This document shows, piece after piece, positions 28,751 to 36,589 of a stretch of DNA of 64,000 bases; position 1 is the stretch's first letter; the number at the start of each line of letters is the position of its first letter. Below the pieces are notes generated by a model. That model saw only the letters and a program-made list of their open reading frames with translations. It ran no database searches and was not told the origin of the DNA. Source of the stretch: Demequina sediminis (lineage in GTDB: Bacteria; Actinomycetota; Actinomycetes; Actinomycetales; Demequinaceae); contig NZ_AP027736.1 in NCBI RefSeq assembly GCF_030296675.1, positions 620,001-684,000 of the forward strand, written 5' to 3'. The translations under genes were made by a program, and so were the position numbers.

Positions 28751-28755
28751 ATTCG

Positions 28756-28828
28756 AGCGGACGACGGGATTCGAACCCGCGACCCTCACCTTGGCAAGGT
28801 GATGCTCTACCAACTGAGCCACGTCCGC
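28756..28828 (-). tRNA. tRNA-Gly(GCC), copy 1
   Basis: The 73-nt cloverleaf has acceptor GCGGACG paired with CGTCCGC, anticodon loop TTGCCAA (GCC) and T-arm GGTTCGAATCC. No CCA is encoded. It is identical to the copy at 29071. Confidence 0.95.
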
Positions 28829-28891
28829 GTTTGCCGGTCGGAACCGGCCGACAGGCCGAGGCCCGATTTCTCGGGTGACTCGTCCTCGTCG

Positions 28892-28963
28892 TGGGCGATA
28901 CTGGGATCGAACCAGTGACCTCTTCCGTGTCAGGGAAGCGCGCTACCGCTGCGCCAATCGCCC
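28892..28963 (-). tRNA. tRNA-Val(GAC), copy 2
   Basis: A 72-nt gene identical to the copy at 28634, with anticodon GAC. The Cys tRNA lies one base upstream of it on the minus strand. Confidence 0.95.
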
Positions 28964-28964
28964 G

Positions 28965-29035
28965 AGGTGGAGATGGGATTCGAACCCACGTATACGGCTT
29001 TGCAGGCCGCTGCCTCGCCTCTCGGCCACTCCACC
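28965..29035 (-). tRNA. tRNA-Cys(GCA)
   Basis: The 71-nt cloverleaf has acceptor GGTGGAG paired with CTCCACC, anticodon loop CTGCAAA (GCA) and a U discriminator, the tRNA-Cys identity base. It is separated from Val copy 2 by one base. Confidence 0.95.
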
Positions 29036-29070
29036 GTAGTGCCGCCACCGTCACCGGCGCCGGCGCTCCG

Positions 29071-29143
29071 AGCGGACGACGGGATTCGAACCCGCGACCC
29101 TCACCTTGGCAAGGTGATGCTCTACCAACTGAGCCACGTCCGC
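29071..29143 (-). tRNA. tRNA-Gly(GCC), copy 2
   Basis: A 73-nt gene identical to copy 1. It is first in the minus-strand order Gly, Cys, Val, Gly, Val. Gly-Cys-Val clusters are common in actinobacteria; the extra Gly and Val copies suggest a local duplication. Confidence 0.95.
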
Positions 29144-29266
29144 ATGTCGGGGCTGTGCCCTGACGAGAGATAGACCCTAGCGGATAGAACGCCGCCGGAC
29201 CAAATCGGTCGACGCCCGGGCGTGGCGCGCGAGACCCCGTCGACCAGCGTCACGCGCGCGCCCCAC

Positions 29267-29272
29267 TAGCGT
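29267..29272 (+). promoter_or_regulatory. -10 element TAGCGT, leaderless start of pabB
   Basis: TAGCGT ends 7 nt before GTG 29280, favouring that codon over the in-frame GTG at 29271, which overlaps the element. Confidence 0.4.
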
Positions 29273-29279
29273 GGTCTCC

Positions 29280-30377
29280 GTGAGGTGGGAGGACGATCCG
29301 CGCCGGACCGGCAGCGCCGCGTTCCGGGGCGTCCGCGCCGCCTCACCCGTCGACCATGCGGACCTCACCGTCGACGGCGCCAAGGTCGCCGCGGGCGGCT
29401 TCTGGGTCGTCGTGGGGAGCTTCGAGGGCCGCCTCGACGCGTGGCGCATGGAGGCCGTGACCAGGGACGATGCCGTGCCCGAGCCGCCTCCCGGCCGCGC
29501 CTGGCGCGGTCCGCTGGCTTCCTCGTGGACCTCGTCCCTCGATCGCGACGCGTACATGGCGGGCGTCGACCGGATCCGCGCGGACATCCGCGATGGCGAC
29601 GTCTATCAGGTCAACCTCTGTCGCATGCTCGACGCGCCGCTTCCCGCGGCTGAACCGGGGCCGGACGCCGTGGCGCTCGCGCATCGGCTCGCGACGGGCA
29701 ACCCCGCACGCTTCGCGTCGCGCATCGTGATTCCCCGCACCGCGGCGTGGCCGGGGGCCTGGGTGGTCTCGGCGTCTCCCGAGCTTTACCTGAGGGTGGA
29801 CGGTGCCACGGTGACCTCGAGCCCGATCAAGGGAACCGCGGCACCGGGGGAGCAGATGCTCCCCAAGGACGAGGCCGAGAACGTGATGATCACCGACCTC
29901 ATCCGCAACGACGTCTCGCACGTCGCCGCGCCCGGCTCGGTGAGGGTGCCGGAGCTGCTCGGCCTGCACGAGCACCCGGGACTGGTGCACCTGCAGTCCA
30001 CGGTCGCGGCGACGCTCGCGCCCGACTTCGACTGGACCGAGCGACTGTGGCCGGCCCTGATGGACGGCACGTTTCCGCCGGGGTCCGTGAGCGGCGCACC
30101 CAAGGGGTCCGCGCTGGCAATCATCGCGCGCGAGGAGCCCGTGCCTCGCGGTCCGTACTGCGGTGCGATCGGGTGGATCGATGCCGATTCCCGTCGCGCC
30201 GAGCTCGCGGTGGGCATTCGCACCTTCGTGTGGCGCCCTGACCAGGGCGGACGCCTGTCCTTCGGTACCGGCGCCGGCATCACGTGGGGGTCGGAGGCGG
30301 CGGGAGAGTGGGCCGAGACGGAGTTGAAGGCGCGACGCTTGATAGCTCTGGCATCCGCGGACACAATGGGCCCATGA
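29280..30377 (+). CDS. pabB: aminodeoxychorismate synthase component I (chorismate-binding)
   Basis: Converts chorismate with ammonia to aminodeoxychorismate for folate. The 365-residue protein keeps the chorismate-binding core: IRDGDVYQVNLCRMLDAPLP, SASPELYLRVDGATVTSSPI, KGTAAPG, DLIRNDVSHVAAPGSV, PPGSVSGAPKGSALAII and YCGAIGWIDADSRRAELAVG. The N-terminal part is shorter than in E. coli PabB. It overlaps pabC by ATGA, which supports PabB over anthranilate or isochorismate synthase. No glutaminase (pabA) lies in the window. Confidence 0.9.
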   Translation: MRWEDDPRRTGSAAFRGVRAASPVDHADLTVDGAKVAAGGFWVVVGSFEGRLDAWRMEAVTRDDAVPEPPPGRAWRGPLASSWTSSLDRDAYMAGVDRIRADIRDGDVYQVNLCRMLDAPLPAAEPGPDAVALAHRLATGNPARFASRIVIPRTAAWPGAWVVSASPELYLRVDGATVTSSPIKGTAAPGEQMLPKDEAENVMITDLIRNDVSHVAAPGSVRVPELLGLHEHPGLVHLQSTVAATLAPDFDWTERLWPALMDGTFPPGSVSGAPKGSALAIIAREEPVPRGPYCGAIGWIDADSRRAELAVGIRTFVWRPDQGGRLSFGTGAGITWGSEAAGEWAETELKARRLIALASADTMGP

Positions 30378-31258
30378 CAACGCTGGTGTGGGTGGGGGGA
30401 CGCCTGCGTGGTGGTGGGCTTCTCGATGACGCTGACGAGCCGGTCGTCGCGGCGCGAGACCATGGCTGGACGGTCGGCGACGGCGTCTTCGAGACCATGG
30501 AGGTGGTCCACGGCCGCGCCTTCGCGCTCACGCGCCACCTCAAGCGTCTCGAGTACTCGATGGCGCGCATGGGCATGGAGCCCGTCGACACCGAGTGGGT
30601 GCGCGAGGCCGTGGGTGAGGTGCTCTCCGCCGCCGAGGGCCTCACTCGCCTGCGCATCACCGTGTCGTCCGGCGCCGGACCCATGAGCAGTGCGCGCGGC
30701 GACGGGCCCCATACGCTCGTCGTGGTGGCGAACGACTCCCCGGCGCTCACGGAGTGTCGCGCGGTGCGGGTGCCGTGGCGTCGCAACGAACGGTCGCCGC
30801 TCGCGGGCGTGAAGAGCACGTCCTACGCCGAGAACGTGGTGATGATGGAGTTCGCGCGCTCGCGCGGCGCGGACGAGGCACTCATGGCCAACACCCATGG
30901 CCACCTGTGCGAGGGCACGGCATCCAACATCCTCATCGAACGCGAAGGGGAGATCGTCACCCCGCCGCTTGCCTCTGGCTGTCTACCCGGCACCGTGCGA
31001 GGGCTTGCTCTCGAGTGGGGCGCCGAGGCCAGCCTGCCCATCAGGGTCGCCGCCCCGGGAGAGCTCGAACTGGGAGTCCTCGACGAGGTCACGAGCGGCG
31101 CGGCGCACGCCGCGGTGACCTCCTCGACGCGTCGCGTCCAGCCGCTCGCCTCCCTTGACGGCGTGGAGTTGGCCCCCGGGCCCCTCCTGACGGCCCTGGC
31201 GGAGGTCTTCGCCGACCGTTCCGCGCGCGACACCGATCCTCAGCCGCGCCGCGCGTGA
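30374..31258 (+). CDS. pabC: aminodeoxychorismate lyase (class IV aminotransferase)
   Basis: Releases p-aminobenzoate and pyruvate from aminodeoxychorismate, with PLP. The 294-residue fold type IV protein has RDHGWTVGDGVFETMEV, the PLP-lysine segment AGVKSTSYAENVVMMEFARS, and the cofactor-binding CEGTASNILIEREGEIVTPP and SGCLPGTVRGLALEW. The pabB neighbour supports PabC rather than a branched-chain or D-amino acid aminotransferase. An internal CACAAT 6 nt before the ATG could allow some independent expression. Confidence 0.9.
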   Translation: MTTLVWVGGRLRGGGLLDDADEPVVAARDHGWTVGDGVFETMEVVHGRAFALTRHLKRLEYSMARMGMEPVDTEWVREAVGEVLSAAEGLTRLRITVSSGAGPMSSARGDGPHTLVVVANDSPALTECRAVRVPWRRNERSPLAGVKSTSYAENVVMMEFARSRGADEALMANTHGHLCEGTASNILIEREGEIVTPPLASGCLPGTVRGLALEWGAEASLPIRVAAPGELELGVLDEVTSGAAHAAVTSSTRRVQPLASLDGVELAPGPLLTALAEVFADRSARDTDPQPRRA

Positions 31259-31266
31259 CCGCGTGG

Positions 31267-31296
31267 TTCATGAGAGTTTTCTCATGAAGCTCTCCT
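31267..31296 (+). promoter_or_regulatory. operator site 1 of the two-component regulon
   Basis: TTCATGAGA and TCTCATGAA form a perfect 9-bp inverted repeat with a 4-nt spacer, ending at 31288. CTCTCCT follows at 31290-31296, making a direct repeat of CTCATGAAG and CTCCTGAAG at an 11-nt period, as for OmpR-family regulators. GACGAT at 31315 is a possible -10. The site ends 91 nt before the secreted-protein ATG. Confidence 0.7.
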
Positions 31297-31379
31297 GAAG
31301 GGCTCACCGCGCGGGACGATGCTGGGGTGACGCGCGCGCCAGTGCCCGCGCCGACGCACACGACGGGAAGGAACACGCG

Positions 31380-31802
31380 ATGGCCACGCAGTCGACATGG
31401 ATCGTCACCGGCGCCTTTGGCATCGTCGCGGTGGGTGCTGGTGTCGCGTTTGCGGCCAGCGGGGGCCCGTCCAACGACCCCGTTCCGGGGATCGAGGTGA
31501 GCGCACCCTCGTCGCCGGAGGCGCTCATCCTCAAGGTGAGTTCGACCGTCACACCCGTCACTCCTGTGACGGCGATCTCCGCCATCACCGCGGCATCGAG
31601 CCCGACCGCAACCGCCTCTCCCGTCACGCGCGTCTCGGTGGTCTCGCCGTCCCCCGCGACGCCGGCCGCGCCGGCGACCGCGGCATCGGCCCCCAGCGCG
31701 GCAAGCCCGGCGGACCCGGCGCCCGCGCCCGCGCCCGCGCAGGCGAGCGCCGCGTCGCCCGCGAGCGCGGCGTCGGCTCCCAGCCCGCAGTCCGCGGACT
31801 AG
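31380..31802 (+). CDS. secreted Ala/Ser/Pro/Thr-rich protein, paralogue 1
   Basis: A 140-residue protein. The hydrophobic N-terminus (STWIVTGAFGIVAVGAGVAFA) ends in an AFA signal-peptidase-like site near residue 25. The remainder is low-complexity Ala, Ser, Pro, Thr and Val with almost no charge, resembling a mucin-like or wall-spanning exported peptide. Its N-terminus resembles that of the gene at 36039. GGAAGGA precedes the ATG. It converges on the response-regulator gene with 6 bp between stops and carries operator site 1 upstream. Function unknown. Confidence 0.75.
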   Translation: MATQSTWIVTGAFGIVAVGAGVAFAASGGPSNDPVPGIEVSAPSSPEALILKVSSTVTPVTPVTAISAITAASSPTATASPVTRVSVVSPSPATPAAPATAASAPSAASPADPAPAPAPAQASAASPASAASAPSPQSAD

Positions 31803-31808
31803 CGAGGC

Positions 31809-32492
31809 CTACGAGAATCCGGTGCCGGGCCGCGGTGCCACCAGCCGGTAGCCCACCCCGCGCACCGTCTCGATGCGATCCGCGCCGATCTTTGCGCGGA
31901 GGTAGCGGACGTAGACGTCGACCACGTTCGAGCCGGGGTCGAAGTCGTATCCCCACACGCGAGAGAGCAGCTGCTCGCGGCTGAGTGCCTGCCCGGGATT
32001 GCGCAGCAGCGTCTCCGCGAGCGTGAACTCTCGCGCGGACAGGTCGACTTCGCGACTCTCGATGGTCGCGCGGCGCGTGCGCAGGTCGAGCGACAGCGAC
32101 CCGTGGGACAGCGTGGTCGCCTCACCCTGGCTCTCGACGCGCAGGCGCAGCCGGATCCTGGCGAGGAGTTCGTCGAAGCCGAAGGGCTTGGCCATGTAGT
32201 CGTCCGCGCCGCCCTCGAGGCCGGCGACGGTGTCATCGACCGACCGCCGCGCCGTGAGGATGATGACGGGCACGCCGACGCCCGAGGCGCGCATGCGAGC
32301 CAGCAGCTCGAGGCCGTCGCCGTCGGGCAGACCCAGGTCGAGCACGATGAGGTCGGGGTCGCCCGATAGTGCGGCCTCGAAGCCCTCCTTCGCGGTGGCC
32401 GCGCGCTGCGTCGCGTATCCGGCCGACTTCAGGCCCTTCGCGACGAAGGTCGCGATCCTGTCCTCGTCCTCGATCACCAGGATCTGGGTCAC
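31809..32492 (-). CDS. OmpR-family response regulator
   Basis: A 227-residue two-component regulator. The receiver domain has the acidic pair in VIEDEDR, the phospho-acceptor Asp52 in IVLDLGLPDGDG and the lysine in DDYMAKPFGFDELLAR. A winged-helix domain follows with DLSAREFTLAETLLRNPGQA, REQLLSRVWGYDFDP and VDVYVRYLRAKIGADRIETV. GTG 32492 overlaps the kinase stop by GTGA. I propose that it binds the ATGAGAG/TCTCAYG sites at 31267, 34075 and 35932. It is not clearly one of the named actinobacterial systems. Confidence 0.93.
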   Translation of the reverse strand: MTQILVIEDEDRIATFVAKGLKSAGYATQRAATAKEGFEAALSGDPDLIVLDLGLPDGDGLELLARMRASGVGVPVIILTARRSVDDTVAGLEGGADDYMAKPFGFDELLARIRLRLRVESQGEATTLSHGSLSLDLRTRRATIESREVDLSAREFTLAETLLRNPGQALSREQLLSRVWGYDFDPGSNVVDVYVRYLRAKIGADRIETVRGVGYRLVAPRPGTGFS

Positions 32493-34042
32493 GGAGCCTC
32501 CTCTGCGGTGGTGGGGGTGTCGGTGTGGGCTCGCGCCCGGGGAATCTCGATCGTGAACAGTGCGCCGCCGCCGGGCGCCCCGCCGCACCGGGCCCGGCCC
32601 TCGTGGGCGTGGGCGATGGCCGCGACGATCGCCAGGCCCAGCCCCGAGCCCGGAGCGGAGCGGTCGCCCACGCGTGCGAAGCGCTCGAAGACACGCTCGC
32701 GGTCCTCGGGTGCCACACCAGGTCCCTCGTCGGCGACCCACAGCACGGCCCGGGAGCCCTCGATTCTGCTGCCCAGCGAGATCCGCGAACCGGCCGGGGA
32801 GAACTTGACGGCGTTGGCCGCGAGCTGCAGGAGGGCCTGCGTGAGCCGCTGACGGTCTGCCTCCGCGACCCCCTCCGCGCGCTGCTCGAGTCGCCACTGC
32901 CGCTCGCCCAGGGCCACGGCCTTGTCGAAGATCTCGTCCGTGAGGGCGCCCAGTTCGATGGGCTCGGCGCGCACGAAGTCGGGACGTTCCGCGGTGGCCA
33001 GCGTCGTGAGGTCGTCGATGACCCTGTTCATGCGCGCGACCTCGTCGAGCGCGAGCGCCCGCACCTCGCGGGCATCGTCGGGATCCTCGGCATCCATGAG
33101 CTCGAGATGGCCCCTCACGACGGTGAGGGGTGTGCGCAGCTCGTGGTTGACATCGTCGATGAGCTGGCGCTGCGCGTCGAACGCGTCGTCGAGTCGCTCG
33201 AGCATCTCGTTGACGGAGCGCGTCATGTCGGCGAGGTCGTCGTTGCCTCTGACAGGGATGCGCTCGGAGAGGTCCTCGCGTCCGATCCTGCGCGCCGACG
33301 CCGCGAGGACGCGGATGGGCCGGAGCAGCTGCCCCGCGACCAGCCAACCCACGACCGTCACGACCACCAGCGAGGCGGCGGCGACGAGCGCATAGCTCCG
33401 GAACACCTCGCCAAAATCCGCGCGCTCGGCCGTGAGGTCGTACGCGAAGACGAGTGCCGCGACGGAGTCCGCCGGCGGCGACGAGTCGTCCGGACCCTCA
33501 GCAAGAGATCCGTCCGCCGCCGTGCGCACGGGGATCGCCGCGACCCGATACGTCGTGACGGGGGTCTCGACGGTCGTGAACGACGTCGCGTCCCCCGTGA
33601 CCAGTGGACCCAGTGCGGCCACCAGCGCCGGATCGTCCTCGAGCGCGACGTCCGCGCCGCGCGCGGTGTACGCGATTTCGCCGCCCACGACACCCACGAC
33701 TCCCTCATTGCGGCCGGGGATGATGCGCGCCATCGCCGTGCGCACGAGATCCGCCGGCGACGTGAAGGCCTCGCCGGTCTCCGGGTCGACGCCCTCGGAG
33801 GACAGCAGGCGGAACTCCTCGGCCGAGGACCGGAGGTCGTCGTCGATGCGTGTCTCGACGCGTAGTTCCTGCAGCCGGGCCACCGTCACGCCCGCGGTGA
33901 GCAGCGCGAGCGCGCTGAGGCCAAACACCGCCGCAAGGATCCACGTGCGGACCGTGAGGCCGCGGCGCGAGGCGCGAGGCGCGGTGTCGTGCATGGGGCG
34001 AGCCGCGGCATCGTCGCTGGCAGGGCTCGGGTCGGTGGACAC
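32489..34042 (-). CDS. sensor histidine kinase (HAMP, HisKA, HATPase)
   Basis: A 517-residue membrane kinase. TM1 is about residues 33-52, an extracytoplasmic sensor covers about 53-215, and TM2 is about 217-240, followed by HAMP. HisKA has VNHELRTPLTVVRGHLELMD with His300. The ATP domain has the N box QLAANAVKFSP, G1 DEGPGV and G2 GSGLGLAIV. GTG 34042 is preferred because GACACT lies 6 nt upstream; the earlier ATG at 34078 falls inside the operator. It is coupled to the response regulator by GTGA. The signal is unknown. Confidence 0.93.
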   Translation of the reverse strand: MSTDPSPASDDAAARPMHDTAPRASRRGLTVRTWILAAVFGLSALALLTAGVTVARLQELRVETRIDDDLRSSAEEFRLLSSEGVDPETGEAFTSPADLVRTAMARIIPGRNEGVVGVVGGEIAYTARGADVALEDDPALVAALGPLVTGDATSFTTVETPVTTYRVAAIPVRTAADGSLAEGPDDSSPPADSVAALVFAYDLTAERADFGEVFRSYALVAAASLVVVTVVGWLVAGQLLRPIRVLAASARRIGREDLSERIPVRGNDDLADMTRSVNEMLERLDDAFDAQRQLIDDVNHELRTPLTVVRGHLELMDAEDPDDAREVRALALDEVARMNRVIDDLTTLATAERPDFVRAEPIELGALTDEIFDKAVALGERQWRLEQRAEGVAEADRQRLTQALLQLAANAVKFSPAGSRISLGSRIEGSRAVLWVADEGPGVAPEDRERVFERFARVGDRSAPGSGLGLAIVAAIAHAHEGRARCGGAPGGGALFTIEIPRARAHTDTPTTAEEAP

Positions 34043-34048
34043 GTGGCT

Positions 34049-34054
34049 AGTGTC
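34049..34054 (-). promoter_or_regulatory. -10 element GACACT, leaderless start of the kinase gene
   Basis: Read on the minus strand, GACACT ends 6 nt before GTG 34042. Its -35 region would fall at about 34072-34077, over the edge of operator site 2. Confidence 0.4.
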
Positions 34055-34074
34055 CCATCGTGAGCGTGGGCGCG

Positions 34075-34094
34075 GCATGAGAGTTCTCTCATGC
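34075..34094. promoter_or_regulatory. operator site 2 of the two-component regulon
   Basis: GCATGAGA and TCTCATGC form a perfect 8-bp inverted repeat with spacer GTTC. It overlaps the predicted -35 of the kinase promoter, suggesting autoregulation. It also lies 77 nt before the plus-strand tRNA-Val. Confidence 0.7.
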
Positions 34095-34171
34095 GGGCGC
34101 CCGCGGACCCGGCCGCGACCGGGGGTGTCACTCGCACCCCGGCGGAGGCGCTACTATGGTGACCGCTCGAT

Positions 34172-34243
34172 GGGCGATTGGCGCAGGGGTAGCGCGCTTC
34201 CTTCACACGGAAGAGGTCACTGGTTCGATCCCAGTATCGCCCA
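34172..34243 (+). tRNA. tRNA-Val(CAC)
   Basis: The 72-nt cloverleaf has acceptor GGGCGAT paired with ATCGCCC and anticodon loop TTCACAC (CAC). CCA is encoded at 34244-34246. It differs from the Val(GAC) genes at only a few positions in the D-loop and anticodon loop, so the isoacceptors share a recent ancestor. Confidence 0.95.
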
Positions 34244-34257
34244 CCATCTTCAGCGAT

Positions 34258-34283
34258 TCAGGCCCCGGTCCGCCGGGGCCTGA
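34258..34283 (+). terminator. terminator of tRNA-Val(CAC)
   Basis: TCAGGCCCCGG and CCGGGGCCTGA form a perfect 11-bp stem with loop TCCG, 15 nt after the tRNA. It also lies just past the end of the convergent YCII gene. Confidence 0.75.
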
Positions 34284-34312
34284 CGTGTGTCTCGGCCCAG
34301 AGACGCGCTGCC

Positions 34313-34654
34313 TCAGCTCGCGGGATCGTCGCCCAAGCGCCGGACCTCCTGAGGGCAGCGGCAGGCCGCCGCGAGCCTGGCCGCCCACGCGACCGCCTCG
34401 TCCTGGGACGCGACCCTCAGTACCGCGAAGCCGCCGTCGAGCACGTATCCCGGGTACGTCGTCGCGGACACCTCGCCGTGGCCGTTGACGCGCACGGGCG
34501 CCACCGACGTGTCGATGCCGCCGCCGAAGACGTAGACGCCGGCGGCTTTGGCGTCCTCGATCGCGGCGTGCGAGTCAACACTCGCCTGCGCGAGTTCCTC
34601 GGGACTGAGGTCCGCCATCGCGCTCGCGGGAAAGGAGACCAGGAAGTGAGGCAT
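34313..34654 (-). CDS. YCII-related domain protein
   Basis: A 113-residue alpha-beta protein of the YCII/DGPF family. It opens MPHFLVSFPASAMADLSPEE and ends with GGFAVLRVASQDEAVAWAAR, then a Cys residue and PQEVRRLG. Family members are small dimeric proteins of mostly unknown activity, sometimes encoded beside sigma factors. The ATG is preceded at 6 nt by GACGAT (34661-34666), so it may be leaderless. It is divergent from the phosphotransferase gene. Confidence 0.8.
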   Translation of the reverse strand: MPHFLVSFPASAMADLSPEELAQASVDSHAAIEDAKAAGVYVFGGGIDTSVAPVRVNGHGEVSATTYPGYVLDGGFAVLRVASQDEAVAWAARLAAACRCPQEVRRLGDDPAS

Positions 34655-34742
34655 GGAGCGATCGTCACGCGCCATCCCCGGCGGCGCAACCGCACGGTGA
34701 CGAGTGCGCCGCCTCGCCCGCCGCCATGGTGGGATGGACCCC

Positions 34743-35936
34743 ATGACAGTCGTCCCCGACCTGGCCGTCCTGCTGCGCGAGGACCCTGAGCCCATGCTGG
34801 TGGCGGCCCTGGGCGCGTCGGGCGCCGCGCTCGAGTCGTGGACCATCGACGCCGTGCACGCGCGCCCCGGCGCGGAAACCTCGGTGGCCTACGACGTGGT
34901 CGCGTCGGGGGAGCGCATCTACCTCATCGCGTCGACCGCGGATATCGACGATGCCGTGCGCGCCAGGGTGGGCGCCGTGCGCCTGGAGAACGAGCAGGGC
35001 GCCGTGACGGTGTGGCGCCATCCCGCGGACCCCGAACTCACCGGCCTCGCGGATGCCTGTGTGCCCGAGGCTCTCGCCGCCAGGATCGCAGCCGCCGACG
35101 GTGAGCCGTGCGAGGTCACCGGCCTCGAGATGATGGTCCTGCGGCCCATGCGCCGCGCGGTCCTGCGTGCGCGCGTGACCCGCGACGGCGTCGAGTCCGC
35201 GGTGTTCGTCAAGGTGGTGCGTCCTCGCCGTGCCGCGCGGCTGCTCGAGCGGCACGCGATGTGTGCCCTCGCGCCGCGTGCGCGGGACCTGTGCGACGGC
35301 ATCGTCCTCATCGACGCCGCCGAGGGCATCCCCCTCACCTCCCACCTGTATCTGCCGACCGCGCCCGAAGGGCGTGCGCCCCTCGACCCCGCGCTGATCC
35401 TCGACGTGCTCGACGCGCTCCCGGAGGCGGCCACGGCCCTCGACAGGCGGCCGTCCCCCACGGAGGAGCTCTCCCGCTACGCCGACGCGGCGATCGCCGC
35501 GGGACTCGAGGAGTCTCGCGTGCGCGCCGTCGCGGCGCGGATCGCCGCCGCCACGCGCGAGGCTCCCGGTCCGGTGGTCGCGACCCACGGGGACTTTCAC
35601 GCGGCGAACGTCTTCGTCTCGGCCACCCGCGACCCCCGACCCACGGCGCTCATCGACGTCGACACGCTCGGCCCCGGGTACCGCGCGGATGACCTCGCAT
35701 GCCTGCTCGCTCACCTCCTCACGCTCGAGGACTTTGACGGCGAGGGCTACGCGGACGTGCCGGCGTGGATCGACGCGGTCCGTGCCGCGCTCGCGGACGC
35801 GGTGCCCGCGGAACAGCTCGCGGCACGCATCGCGGCGGTGCTCGTCTCGCTCGCGTCTGGCATCGCGGATCGCTCGCTCGCGCAGCGCTGGCTCGAGCGT
35901 GCCGAGTCGGAGGTGGCCTCGCTTCCGCCCGCATGA
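34743..35936 (+). CDS. aminoglycoside phosphotransferase-like (APH/choline kinase fold) protein
   Basis: A 397-residue protein with a protein-kinase-like fold. The catalytic loop is VVATHGDFHAANVFV, and the metal-binding segment is PTALIDVDTLGPGYRADDLA. The N-terminal lobe is divergent, with SAVFVKVVRPRRAARLLERH as the probable lysine strand. The substrate is unknown; many actinobacterial APH-fold proteins phosphorylate sugars such as maltose, or small metabolites. Its stop lies within operator site 3, so it ends where the next regulated promoter begins. Confidence 0.8.
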   Translation: MTVVPDLAVLLREDPEPMLVAALGASGAALESWTIDAVHARPGAETSVAYDVVASGERIYLIASTADIDDAVRARVGAVRLENEQGAVTVWRHPADPELTGLADACVPEALAARIAAADGEPCEVTGLEMMVLRPMRRAVLRARVTRDGVESAVFVKVVRPRRAARLLERHAMCALAPRARDLCDGIVLIDAAEGIPLTSHLYLPTAPEGRAPLDPALILDVLDALPEAATALDRRPSPTEELSRYADAAIAAGLEESRVRAVAARIAAATREAPGPVVATHGDFHAANVFVSATRDPRPTALIDVDTLGPGYRADDLACLLAHLLTLEDFDGEGYADVPAWIDAVRAALADAVPAEQLAARIAAVLVSLASGIADRSLAQRWLERAESEVASLPPA

Positions 35937-35959
35937 GAGGACTCTCACGATCCTCTCCT
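35932..35959 (+). promoter_or_regulatory. operator site 3 of the two-component regulon
   Basis: CATGAGA and TCTCACG (one mismatch in the inverted repeat) are separated by GGAC. CTCTCCT follows at the same 10-nt offset as in site 1. The inverted repeat ends 89 nt before the ATG at 36039, against 91 nt at site 1. Confidence 0.65.
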
Positions 35960-36038
35960 AGGCCGTTCATGTGTGCCCGTCATGGTGGTGCCATCGAGAC
36001 AGGCCACCCGGGTCTGACCGAGATCACAGGAGACCATC

Positions 36039-36505
36039 ATGAACATCCGTCACAGGAGCGCGTGGATCGTCGCCGGCACGCTCGGCGTCATCGGTGTGGG
36101 CGTCGCGGCCAACGCGGCCACTGGCGACGCGCCGACCCCCAGCCCAGCCCGTCCGACACCGCGAGCGAGACGCCCCGCGTCTCGCCCTCGTCGATCGTTC
36201 CGCTGTCGAGCACGATGTCCGTGCGGTCGACGGTGTCCGTCCGGTCCTCCGTGTCGCCCGCGACCCCCGCGTCGAGCCCCTCGCCGGTGAGCACGCAGTC
36301 GCCCGCGACCCCCGCGTCGAGCCCCTCGCCGGTGAGCACGCAGTCGCCCGTGTCGCCGCAGTCCGCACCCTCGCCCGTGAGCACCCAGTCGCCCGTGTCG
36401 CCGCAGTCCGCACCCTCGCCGGTGTCGCCGGTCAGCGCCCAGTCGCCGGTCTCGGCGCAGTCCGCCCAGTCCGCCCAGTCCGCGCCGAGCGCGCCCTCGA
36501 ACTAG
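36039..36505 (+). CDS. secreted Ser/Pro-rich repeat protein, paralogue 2 (one frame break)
   Basis: About 155 residues repaired. The N-terminus MNIRHRSAWIVAGTLGVIGV ends in an ANA signal-peptidase-like site and matches paralogue 1 (W-I-V, then small residue, G). The mature part is Ser/Pro/Val/Gln/Thr-rich, with a 15-residue tandem repeat PATPASSPSPVSTQS and variants. The frame breaks at the C5 run 36136-36140, and one added C joins DAPTPQPSPSDTASETPRVS. CAGGAGA precedes the ATG. The repeats suggest an extended wall or surface protein. Function unknown. Confidence 0.72.
36256..36420 (+). repeat. 45-bp tandem repeats in the secreted protein gene
   Basis: Units at 36256-36300 and 36301-36345 are identical over 45 bp. 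A diverged unit follows at 36346-36390, and 36391-36420 repeats its first 30 bp. Each unit encodes 15 residues in frame, so copy-number change would alter protein length without a frameshift. Confidence 0.9.
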
Positions 36506-36589
36506 GCGCCCCACGCATCGTCCGGAATGGCAGGACCCTGGCCCGCGTTGTCGCCCATGCCAAGAGCACCCCTATCTCAGGAGGCAGTG

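Noticed and set aside
34042..34078. ATG 34078 as the histidine kinase start
   Set aside because: That ATG lies inside operator site 2 and upstream of the predicted -10 element. GTG 34042 has the -10 element at 6 nt.
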